NCBI GenBank assembly: GCA_964391015.1
Contig: CAYMKU010000007.1
Coordinates: forward strand, 51,307-115,306
From: XYD12-FULL-36-8 sp964391015
Lineage (GTDB): Bacteria > Bacteroidota > Ignavibacteria > Ignavibacteriales > Ignavibacteriaceae
Direction: 5' to 3'
Length of the DNA: 64,000 nucleotides
The notes below the pieces were generated by a model, which had not been told where the DNA came from, ran no database searches, and saw only the letters and a program-made list of their open reading frames with translations. Below, in pieces: positions 1-7,974 of the stretch (the stretch's first letter is position 1; each line of letters begins with the position of its first letter). Made by a program: the position numbers and the translations under genes.

Positions 1-585
1 ACCAGTTGCGAGGAGTGCTTCGTCACTATGAATTATAGTTGCAACATTTAACGCCCAACCAGGGAGAAATTGAGTAAAAAATTCAGGAAACCAAAGTGTA
101 AGACCTGTGGAACCAATTACAAAAATTCCCCAAAATACTGCAAAGTAATCGAATTTTTCCCAATAAGTCCATCTTCCATATTCAGGTCTCTCACCTTTCC
201 AAATAAACCATCTAATCGATGCAATAAAATCCTGTAAATCTTTTTTATTGAACATCATAGAATTAGAACCAAGAATCAATTCCTTCCATGACAATAATTC
301 TTTCTTTTTCATTCGCACAACATCAACCAGATGAATTACAAAAACAGTCACCATTACAACGGCAGCAAATCTATGTATGTAACCAGCAGATTCAAATCCA
401 CCGAAGAAATGGGAAAGAAAAACTGCCCAGCCTGTGTATGAAAATTTTAGAGACATGCCAGTGAGGGCAAGACTTATAAAACTTACAATCATAAAAATGT
501 GAAGTGTACGGTTTAACCTTGTAAACCTAACAACATGCAATTCTTTTTCAGATTTATTCTGTTTCAATATTTCCGGCATTGTCAT
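1..585 (-). CDS. Cytochrome b561-type membrane subunit (3' end beyond window)
   Basis: This is an open frame of 195 codons that runs off the left edge. Its start is ATG at 585 (alternative ATG at 579), overlapping the end of the upstream 19-heme cytochrome gene by about 32 bases. The protein has hydrophobic helices carrying histidines in the places used for b-heme ligation: a TLHIF segment, a YIHRFAAVVMV helix with a second His (VFVIHLV), and TIIHSDEA near the edge. These match, helix for helix, the C-terminal cytochrome b half of the fused 13-heme protein at 2556-4757 (LIHRISALIMVSISLYHI). It is therefore probably the membrane quinol-oxidising or quinone-reducing partner of the 19-heme cytochrome. 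The family resembles formate-dehydrogenase gamma/CbcL-type diheme cytochromes b; the exact donor and acceptor cannot be read from sequence. Confidence 0.85.
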   Translation of the reverse strand, partial: MTMPEILKQNKSEKELHVVRFTRLNRTLHIFMIVSFISLALTGMSLKFSYTGWAVFLSHFFGGFESAGYIHRFAAVVMVTVFVIHLVDVVRMKKKELLSWKELILGSNSMMFNKKDLQDFIASIRWFIWKGERPEYGRWTYWEKFDYFAVFWGIFVIGSTGLTLWFPEFFTQFLPGWALNVATIIHSDEALLATG

Positions 586-2581
586 TTTTTTCTGATTCGA
601 GATGATTATTTTTATCTTGCTCTCGCCGCTTAAGTTCTTTCCTCCATTGAAGCGAACGTGGCAACCATAACAAAGTGTGTAATCCTGCAAGTACAAATGT
701 TCCTACTAATAACCCTGTCATTCCCCAAAATGTCCAGAACAACCACGGATATTTTTGAGGATCGTGATGTGTTGCATGAGTAAAATATCCAGCAAATTGC
801 CTGTTAGCACTTGGATGACATTTCTTACAAGTTTCAACTACATTTTTTCTGTTTAGGTGAGACATCGGATTTTCAACTGGAAGAATGTCATGCGAACCAT
901 GACAATCATAGCATTTAGCAGTTTTAGTGTAACCTAATTGAGTTACTTTTCCATGATAGGTATCAAAATAAGTCTTTGCAATTTCTTCGTGACAGTAGCC
1001 GCACTGATTCATTATTGTCAGTTTGAATCCTTCAGAGTCAGCACGTTTTATTTTATGCGCACTATGGCAATTTTCACATGTAGGTAGAGTTTTATCTGTC
1101 TTTGATACCAACGGTGAGTGAATACTTTTTTCAAATTTTTCTTGAATTCCATGATGACAATTTCCACACGTTGACGCAATATTCACTGAATTAACGCTTG
1201 AGGTCGGGTCACTGTGCGGTAATTCTTTGTGCGAAGTATGACAATCCGTGCAAGTTGCTGTTACAGTTAATCCGCTTTTAAGCAAGCCCTTCCCATGAAT
1301 GCTTTCGGTGTAATTGTTAATTATTTCTTTCTCTTTACCTTTATATCGTACGGCTGCTTTTTCTCCTTCCCTATGGCAAGTCCCGCAAAGATTTGGAATA
1401 TTCAATGCAAAGATTGGTGATTTAGGATCGTCCTTTCCTAGAATATTGTGTGTTGAATGACATTCCTTACAGACTGGCGCATTTGGATCATTCTTGGCAG
1501 CAAGAATTCCATGAACACTCTTTTGATAATCCTCTTGCACTGCTGTATGACAGGATGAACAATCAACTGATGAAGTGAGTTCGTCGCACGGTCTTGTGTG
1601 AGAAGGTTTGACTCCGGAATGACATTGGCTGCAAGCAATATTTGTATGCTTCGAATTTTTTATTTCAGAATAATTGACAAAAAGAGAATGATTATCTTTA
1701 GATGACTTTATATCCTTTTTTTCATGACATGTCAAACAATCTGCATCTGCCATACCTTGATCATAAAATACGCGTCTTGCTTTATGCGGCTGATGGCAAT
1801 CCACACAAGCTGGCAGAACATTCACTTCCTTTTCCCATAGTGCACCTTTGATTACCTTACGATGAACTGACTCTATCTCCGCATGGCATTTTGCACATGT
1901 TGATGCAATGTTTTTTCGAGCGATGGAAGATTTGGAATCTGTGTGTGGTAAAATTTCGTGAGATGTATGACAAGAAATACACGTCGCCGTAACGACAAGC
2001 CCCTTTTTCAATAGTGCTTCACCGTGAATGCTCTCAGAATAATTCTCCAGAATATGTGACTGTGGAATATTTCTCTGCAGTTGAACGGGCGAACCTTCTT
2101 TATGACACTGACCACAAAGATAGGGAATATTAATTGGGGCTACTTTTGATTTTAGATTTTTGACGGAAATTATTTCGTGAGTACCGTGACAATCTTGACA
2201 AATTGGAGCTAAGCGGTCGCCACGCTTATGCGCTTTGCCGTGCAAACTTCCATCATACAATTTTTGAATATCATCATGGCAATTATTACAAGTTGCGCGT
2301 TTAGGATTTTCTGTATGTGGAAAATCTGCACCAGCTAAATCAGTATGACACTGAATGCAATCAACCTCAGCATGAACAGATGAGGAAAGAATTTTCTCAT
2401 TTACAAAAACTGAAATTGCTTTTCCGTATCGAGTGCCTTTTAAAGTTTTATCTTCATGACACATCAAGCAGTCACTGTTTTCCTGAGAAAAGGTTTTACT
2501 TGTGAGAAGGAGTGCGAAAACAATTATGAATTTGTATTTCGTAATTATTTTCAAATTAGCTTTCCTCTGAATCTTCATCAC
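554..2581 (-). CDS. 19-heme c-type cytochrome, membrane-anchored
   Basis: The 675-residue protein has a signal peptide (about residues 10-33), 19 CXXCH haem-attachment motifs between residues 38 and about 585, and one C-terminal transmembrane helix (about 606-632) followed by a charged tail. It should sit on the periplasmic face and move electrons between a membrane quinone module and periplasmic or outer-membrane acceptors. The body contains an internal duplication: the run CQDCH-CGQCH-CISCH-CAKCH in the N-half is matched by CKECH-CGTCH-CTDCH-CGNCH in the C-half, with the same linkers (for example NYSESIHG and NYTESIHG, LPHTDSKSS and LPHSDPTSS). Its first three haem sites are paralogous to those of the upstream 13-heme protein. 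The start (ATG, with a second ATG next to it) overlaps the upstream gene by 26 bases, so translation is probably coupled. The electron-transfer role is sure; the terminal acceptor is not known. Confidence 0.93.
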   Translation of the reverse strand: MMKIQRKANLKIITKYKFIIVFALLLTSKTFSQENSDCLMCHEDKTLKGTRYGKAISVFVNEKILSSSVHAEVDCIQCHTDLAGADFPHTENPKRATCNNCHDDIQKLYDGSLHGKAHKRGDRLAPICQDCHGTHEIISVKNLKSKVAPINIPYLCGQCHKEGSPVQLQRNIPQSHILENYSESIHGEALLKKGLVVTATCISCHTSHEILPHTDSKSSIARKNIASTCAKCHAEIESVHRKVIKGALWEKEVNVLPACVDCHQPHKARRVFYDQGMADADCLTCHEKKDIKSSKDNHSLFVNYSEIKNSKHTNIACSQCHSGVKPSHTRPCDELTSSVDCSSCHTAVQEDYQKSVHGILAAKNDPNAPVCKECHSTHNILGKDDPKSPIFALNIPNLCGTCHREGEKAAVRYKGKEKEIINNYTESIHGKGLLKSGLTVTATCTDCHTSHKELPHSDPTSSVNSVNIASTCGNCHHGIQEKFEKSIHSPLVSKTDKTLPTCENCHSAHKIKRADSEGFKLTIMNQCGYCHEEIAKTYFDTYHGKVTQLGYTKTAKCYDCHGSHDILPVENPMSHLNRKNVVETCKKCHPSANRQFAGYFTHATHHDPQKYPWLFWTFWGMTGLLVGTFVLAGLHTLLWLPRSLQWRKELKRREQDKNNHLESEKNDNAGNIETE

Positions 2582-4757
2582 TACTTTTAGTCAATGCTGA
2601 TTTGATTCTGTCTAATTCTTTTGGATGCTCATGCATCATTTCTTCCTCAGAAATATTTCCCGTTAGCCATGCTGTATTCATCGGATAAACATCAGGATTG
2701 AAGATAATGAAGTAAAAATGCCAAACAATAATTGACAAGAATGCTAACCATGCTTCATAGTAATGAATTGTTCTTGCCACATCCCAGCCAAGTTTCGTCA
2801 ACAACCCGATAAAAGTGTTATCAAACCACAGAATGAAACCGGTAACTGTCATTACAATCGTACCCCAAATCAAAGCCCAATATTCAGCTTTTTCAACGTA
2901 GCTGAACCTATCTAGTAAGGGCTTTTCTTTTGAGATTCCAAGATTAAATTTGGCAATACCAATAGCATCTAATATATCTTGGTATTTAGGAAATAAATCC
3001 TTTATTAATTGTCTCCCTCTTTGCGTAAAGCTTATGTAATAAATATGATATAAGCTGATACTAACCATAATTAAAGCAGAAATTCTGTGAATTAAACTTC
3101 TTAAAGTAAAAACGTGTTCACTTAAATCACGAATATGTCTAACCCACCAGGCATCCGGGTAACGTAACATAAAACCTGTAATCACTAAAAGTATAAAACT
3201 TACTGCCAAAGTCGCATGCTGGATTCTTTCACCTAAACTCATCCTTAAATAGAGCGAATGACCATGCTCTTCTGATTCAATATGACCTCTTTGCTTAAGC
3301 TTTTTAATTTTTGCTTTTCTTACAAAATCCATAGCATTATGAACAAACATCCCGCCAATCACAACAACAATAAGAGAAATATACATTGTTGCCAGCCAAT
3401 AGAGAATTGGTTCATCTTTTTCCTCAAGCGTAACATGAATCTTTCCAACTGTAAAATTTGCATTAGCACCAGGATGGCAATTTCCACAAGTTTTTACAAG
3501 GTTAGCTTTATTTACTGTTGAAGTCAGGTCACTTGAAGGTTTAATATTATGCGCGCCATGACAGCTTGCACAATTAGCAACTTGCAAGGATCCACCCTTA
3601 ATTGCCAAACCATGATAACTATCTGAAAATGTCTTATACCTGTCAGGGTTAATTCCAAATTTAGCTTCAAGTTTTACAGAACTATGACAAGGTGAGCACA
3701 CTTCCCTTGACAAATTTTTGAAAGCTACAGGAGAATTCGGATCGGTGTGCCGTAAAATATTATGTTCGCCATGACAGTCGGTACATACAGGAGCTTCTTT
3801 ATTACCCTTTGCCACATCAATTCCATGAATACTTCCTTTGTATTCTTCAGCAATTTTATCATGACATTTAGAACATGTGTTTGGGATATTAAACTTATTA
3901 ACAGTTGAATTCTGCTCACTGCCTGGAATTACTCCATGTGCAGTATGACAATTAATACATGTAGCTGCCTTAGGATTACCATTGGCAATTGCCCTTGCAT
4001 GAACACTATGCTCATATGCGCTTATAAATTTTGCCGATGGTGCTGTCTTAGATCTTATTTCTTCATTATCTAAATGACATGAAAGGCAAAGCTTCTCTTG
4101 GGCAGTTTTCCTTTGCAGAGAATCAACAACAGATTTACGAGTAACTAAAGCATTCTTATGGCATGTTAGACAATTTGGAGCTCCTAAGATTCTCTCCTTA
4201 AACCCCTGATAGTGCTTTGAAATAATAAAAATTTCCTTTATGTCTTTATGGCATTGCCCACATGATTCAACAATATTAGATGTCGACCACTTTGATGTTT
4301 TTACTTTGGGTGAAACAATATCATGAGTTCCATGACAAGTTTTGCACGATGCACCTTCAGGGCCATTTGTTCCAGTTGCCATTTTCATCTGCGGATGAAA
4401 TTGGTGTTTCACACGAGCATCTTTGTGGCAAGACAAACAATTTATCGGCTGGATATTTTCTTTATGTGGTAAATCTTCAGCATTAAAACCTATATGACAA
4501 GATACGCATGTTAGTTTTTTATGCGGTGAACTTGAAAGCACTTTTGCATCAACAAACAAAGAAACTTCTTTGCCTTTTCTTTCCGTTGTAAGAGTTTTGT
4601 CTTCATGACAGGCAAAGCAATCTTCATTTGACTGAGAAAACGACTGACGAGAGTATAGTAGAAAAAAAATTACAACTAAATAGGAGAAAAAGTGTAGTTT
4701 CTGTACTATTATATCTCCGTTATTTTTTTTGAAAAAAACGTTGTTAAATAAAGCCAT
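2556..4757 (-). CDS. 13-heme cytochrome c / cytochrome b fusion (CbcL-like)
   Basis: The 733-residue protein has an N-terminal signal/anchor (about residues 21-42), 13 CXXCH motifs from residue 47 to about 427, a transmembrane helix near 452-472 and then a multi-helix cytochrome b domain (about 510-700). The last domain carries paired helix histidines (ERIQHATL, LIHRISAL, SLYHI, HYYEAW, VWHFY) typical of diheme b cytochromes of the FdnI/HydC type. This c-plus-b architecture is that of Geobacter CbcL, an inner-membrane quinol oxidase used in metal reduction, which from memory has fewer c-hemes. By analogy it would take electrons from menaquinol and pass them along the periplasmic c-hemes. The gene lies 33 bases after the monoheme cytochrome c gene and overlaps the 19-heme gene, so it is the core of the operon. 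The fusion is visible in the sequence; metal reduction is inference. Confidence 0.92.
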   Translation of the reverse strand: MALFNNVFFKKNNGDIIVQKLHFFSYLVVIFFLLYSRQSFSQSNEDCFACHEDKTLTTERKGKEVSLFVDAKVLSSSPHKKLTCVSCHIGFNAEDLPHKENIQPINCLSCHKDARVKHQFHPQMKMATGTNGPEGASCKTCHGTHDIVSPKVKTSKWSTSNIVESCGQCHKDIKEIFIISKHYQGFKERILGAPNCLTCHKNALVTRKSVVDSLQRKTAQEKLCLSCHLDNEEIRSKTAPSAKFISAYEHSVHARAIANGNPKAATCINCHTAHGVIPGSEQNSTVNKFNIPNTCSKCHDKIAEEYKGSIHGIDVAKGNKEAPVCTDCHGEHNILRHTDPNSPVAFKNLSREVCSPCHSSVKLEAKFGINPDRYKTFSDSYHGLAIKGGSLQVANCASCHGAHNIKPSSDLTSTVNKANLVKTCGNCHPGANANFTVGKIHVTLEEKDEPILYWLATMYISLIVVVIGGMFVHNAMDFVRKAKIKKLKQRGHIESEEHGHSLYLRMSLGERIQHATLAVSFILLVITGFMLRYPDAWWVRHIRDLSEHVFTLRSLIHRISALIMVSISLYHIYYISFTQRGRQLIKDLFPKYQDILDAIGIAKFNLGISKEKPLLDRFSYVEKAEYWALIWGTIVMTVTGFILWFDNTFIGLLTKLGWDVARTIHYYEAWLAFLSIIVWHFYFIIFNPDVYPMNTAWLTGNISEEEMMHEHPKELDRIKSALTKSSDEDSEES

Positions 4758-4790
4758 AAATTTCTTTTTTATAGAAGAATGGAATAAAAA

Positions 4791-5162
4791 TTAATCTACC
4801 TTAGTTGGTTTTTCAGGCTTACTAACTTTTAATGAAGCAAGCCAGTTTGAAAGAATTTTTAGTTGCTCCTCGGTACCTTTAAATGTGAATTTATGAGGCT
4901 TATCATCAATCTTAATTTCTTTGCTTAGATATTTTTTTAAGAACTCTTCGTTTCTGGTTTTTCCAATTGTCGAAAGATCAGTCGCATCTTTCTTCCTTAA
5001 GATTAATTCGACAGATTTTACAGAATGACATGAAATACATTTTTGATCAACAAATATAGTTTTACCATCATCGTTAGTGGTTTGACTTCCAATTGAAAAA
5101 ACAAATCCATAAATAACAACGACAACAAAAATGAACGAAAGGTAAATAAATATATTTTTCAT
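4791..5162 (-). CDS. Membrane-anchored monoheme cytochrome c
   Basis: This small protein of 123 residues has an N-terminal transmembrane anchor (about residues 5-24) and a single CISCH haem motif near residue 43. There is no Met-Pro distal ligand in the C-terminal half; the only candidate sixth ligand is the His in the KPHKFTFKG stretch, so the haem may be His-His ligated. The ending TEEQLKILSNWLASLK is the usual C-terminal helix of class I cytochromes c. It is the first gene of the multiheme operon and probably shuttles electrons to or from the larger cytochromes. The promoter must lie in the 5163-5398 gap, but I see no convincing -35/-10 pair there. Confidence 0.88.
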   Translation of the reverse strand: MKNIFIYLSFIFVVVVIYGFVFSIGSQTTNDDGKTIFVDQKCISCHSVKSVELILRKKDATDLSTIGKTRNEEFLKKYLSKEIKIDDKPHKFTFKGTEEQLKILSNWLASLKVSKPEKPTKVD

Positions 5163-5322
5163 TGCTTACACCAAATTCTTTTTAATGCCTTAGATGATAA
5201 GATGGCTTTTAAACTCAAAGAATATGCCGTAAAATCACAATAAATTTAGAATAAACAAACAAAATTGTCTAATTGAACTCTCACATGTTAGAATATAGAT
5301 AATCATCATTTTCATTTCCGAG

Positions 5323-5354
5323 AAGCAATTATTAAGTATAGAGATAAATTGCTT
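5323..5354. repeat. Inverted repeat downstream of the class V PLP gene
   Basis: The arms AAGCAATT and AATTGCTT form an 8-bp perfect stem with a 16-base loop, 45 bases past the stop of the minus-strand gene ending at 5399. There is no T-run after it, so it is either a weak terminator or a mRNA 3' stabilising hairpin. Nothing else recognisable is in the 5163-5398 gap. Confidence 0.4.
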
Positions 5355-5398
5355 AAGGGCAAGTACAAAATGAGCTGCATTTTCTCGTCACACTATAA

Positions 5399-6868
5399 TC
5401 ATTGCTTCAGTTCGAACATTTTATAAATGCTTTCTTTTTCATAACCATTTTTATGATAATACTCATTTTTATGTGAATCATAAATGTAATCTTGCTGCCA
5501 GAATTTTATATTCCTGACTATCTCACCAATAGCTTCTATCACTAAACAAAGCTCTTCATCAGTCATCGTTGGGTGAAGTGACATTCTAACCCAGCCGGGT
5601 TTTTCTGAGAGATCCCCATGATTTATTTTTTCAGTTATATGCTTTGACATTTGTTGAGTAACGTGAAGCAGATAATGACCATAAGTCCCAGCACATGAAC
5701 AGCCGCCTCGAACTTGAACGCCGAAGCGATCATTAAGAATTTTTACTATTAGATTGTAATGAATATTATCAACATAAAAGGAAATTGCTCCAAGCCGATC
5801 CTCAATATTATCCGCAAGTATATGAAGTCCCTCTATTCTTCTTAAACCATCAAAAGCAATTTTCACCAACTGTTTTTCACGCTGGAGAATGTTCTCAATT
5901 CCCATTTCCTCCTTTAGTTTTATACACAAAGATGCTTTTATTGATTGAAGAAAAGCCGGGGTACCGCCATCTTCTCTTGCCTCGATATTATTGACAAATT
6001 TGTGTTCGCCCCAAGGATTTGTCCAATCTACCGTTCCCCCACCGGGGTCATCAGGTACCCTGTTCTTATAAAGCTTTGAATCAAAAATTAGAATACCCGA
6101 TGAACCTGGACCTCCAAGAAACTTATGTGGCGAAAAGAAAATTGCATCAAATTTTTCCATTGGATCAGATGGATGCATATCAATTTTTTCATAAGGTGCA
6201 GAACAGGCAAAATCTACAAAACAGAATCCATTGTGTTGATGCATGAGTTTTGCCATTTCATAGTATGGCGTGTGAACTCCCGTTACATTCGAACAAGCAG
6301 TAAAAGAACCAATCTTAAGTTTTCTATCAGAATATTTTTTAAGCTGTGCTTCCAAATCATACAAATCAACAAGTCCTTCATTTGTTGGATTAATTACAAT
6401 TACATCAGCAATTGTTTCCAGCCAAGATGTTTGATTTGAGTGATGTTCCATGTGAGTAATGAAGATGACGGGACGAAGGTTTTCAGGAAGCCTTAGAAAA
6501 TCTTTTAATTGTTCAGCAACTCTTAGCCCTAAAATCCTTTGAAACTTATTTATCATTCCAGTCATTCCTGATCCTGCAGTTACAATCACGTCGTCATTGT
6601 TTGCATTAACATGTTGTTTAATAATGTCATGGGAATGATGATATGCCAATGTCATTGAAGTTCCGGTAATGCTCTCTTCAGAATGTGTATTTCCCACAAA
6701 TGGTCCAAAAATGTCGCTAATAGTTCTTTCGATGGGGCGATATAACCTTCCACTGGCTATCCAATCAGCATAGATAATTTTTCTCTCTCCGTATGGCGAT
6801 AAAAACGTTTGATTAAAGCCAATTGTGTTTTCCCTATAGGTACTAAAATATGTTTCAAGGTTGTGCAT
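5399..6868 (-). CDS. Class V aminotransferase / cysteine desulfurase-like enzyme
   Basis: This is a PLP enzyme of the class V (NifS/SufS-like) fold, about 489 residues from the ATG at 6868; an upstream TTG at 6880 would add four residues, but the ATG has a GGAAAA stretch in front of it. The PLP lysine is in FFSPHKFLGGPGSSG, with the cofactor-binding Asp/His region in CFVDFACSAPYEKIDMHP. A Cys-rich loop, RGGCSCAGTYGHYLL, lies where cysteine desulfurases carry their persulfide cysteine, so sulfur or selenium transfer from cysteine is possible. The gene is longer than SufS (about 400), with an N-terminal extension and a C-terminal tail. It stands alone, without iron-sulfur assembly genes beside it, so the substrate is uncertain. 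Confidence 0.82.
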   Translation of the reverse strand: MHNLETYFSTYRENTIGFNQTFLSPYGERKIIYADWIASGRLYRPIERTISDIFGPFVGNTHSEESITGTSMTLAYHHSHDIIKQHVNANNDDVIVTAGSGMTGMINKFQRILGLRVAEQLKDFLRLPENLRPVIFITHMEHHSNQTSWLETIADVIVINPTNEGLVDLYDLEAQLKKYSDRKLKIGSFTACSNVTGVHTPYYEMAKLMHQHNGFCFVDFACSAPYEKIDMHPSDPMEKFDAIFFSPHKFLGGPGSSGILIFDSKLYKNRVPDDPGGGTVDWTNPWGEHKFVNNIEAREDGGTPAFLQSIKASLCIKLKEEMGIENILQREKQLVKIAFDGLRRIEGLHILADNIEDRLGAISFYVDNIHYNLIVKILNDRFGVQVRGGCSCAGTYGHYLLHVTQQMSKHITEKINHGDLSEKPGWVRMSLHPTMTDEELCLVIEAIGEIVRNIKFWQQDYIYDSHKNEYYHKNGYEKESIYKMFELKQ

Positions 6869-7016
6869 TATGTTTTCCAATGTTTGATGTTCAAAATAAA
6901 AAATATTGAGTGAAAAGAGAATTCAAAAATTCTAAATGGCAAAATAAATTTTCAAGTTCATTCTTTTTTTTCTAATTTTTGTTATCACTTAACCACAATT
7001 AAGATTTACTTACCTA

Positions 7017-7940
7017 ATGAGCTACATAATCGGTATAGATGGGGGAGGCACTAAAACCCATTGTTTGCTTACAAATTTAGAAGGAACCGTTTTGTATGAC
7101 TGTCATGGCGGGCCATCAAACTTTCTTTTGTTGGGAATTGAACCTGTCTGTTCCACAATCTTAGAACTTATTAATTCTTGTATCGAAAAAATAAAAATTT
7201 CAACAAGTGAAATTAACTATATTTTACTTGGAACAACTGGTGCAGGAAGAAGAAGCGATGCTGAACGGCTCGAACAAGGATTTTTACAATATATAAACAA
7301 CAGGAAAATAAAATTAAACTTATTCAGAGTTGAAAGTGATGCACGTATAGCTTTAGAAGGTGCCTTCTCCGGCAAACCGGGAAGTATATTAATTGCGGGA
7401 ACTGGTTCAATTATGTTTGGCAAAGATGCATCAGGTAATATCCATCGTGTTGGCGGTTTTGGAAGATATTTGGGTGATGAGGGCAGTGGCTATATGCTTG
7501 GGAAAAGAGGATTAGTCGCTGTATCAAAGGAATTTGATGGCAGAGGAAAGAAAACTTCAATCTCAGAATTAGTTAAAGACAAATTCAAAATTGATTCATC
7601 GGAAATTTTAATTACAGAAATCTATAAAAATAATTTTGACATTGCCTCGGTTGCTCCGCTAGTAATTGAGGCCGCAGAAAAGAATGATAAAATAGCTTTA
7701 AAAATAATTGAAGATGAAACAAGTGAATTGCTCTTACATATTTCAACTATGCAAAAAAAATTAAAAGAAAAAATTTTGTTAACTGCTTTCATTGGTAGCA
7801 TTATTACTCATAAAAATATTTACTCAAACAGCCTGAGAAAAAAAATAAATGAGCAGTTGCCCAATGTCGTTGTGAAAGAGGCAGAAAATTCTCCTGCAAT
7901 GGGCGCGGTGTTGATGGCAAAACAATTACTCAAATCATAA
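7017..7940 (+). CDS. BadF/BadG-type sugar kinase, likely N-acetylglucosamine kinase
   Basis: The 307-residue protein belongs to the BadF/BadG/BcrA/BcrD branch of the ASKHA superfamily. The phosphate-1 loop is at the N-terminus (IGIDGGGTKTHCLLT), phosphate-2 is IAGTGSIMFG near residue 126, and a conserved glycine/acid stretch GRYLGDEGSGYMLG follows. Eukaryotic GlcNAc kinase and bacterial MurK-type amino-sugar kinases share this layout. It opens a plus-strand set with an AmpG-like permease, a serine hydrolase and a NagZ-like hexosaminidase, which makes phosphorylation of GlcNAc or MurNAc released from recycled peptidoglycan the best guess. The fold is clear; the substrate is inferred from neighbours. 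Confidence 0.88.
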   Translation: MSYIIGIDGGGTKTHCLLTNLEGTVLYDCHGGPSNFLLLGIEPVCSTILELINSCIEKIKISTSEINYILLGTTGAGRRSDAERLEQGFLQYINNRKIKLNLFRVESDARIALEGAFSGKPGSILIAGTGSIMFGKDASGNIHRVGGFGRYLGDEGSGYMLGKRGLVAVSKEFDGRGKKTSISELVKDKFKIDSSEILITEIYKNNFDIASVAPLVIEAAEKNDKIALKIIEDETSELLLHISTMQKKLKEKILLTAFIGSIITHKNIYSNSLRKKINEQLPNVVVKEAENSPAMGAVLMAKQLLKS

Positions 7941-7974
7941 TTCGATAATTTGAAAAATTTATTCCTGTAGTATT

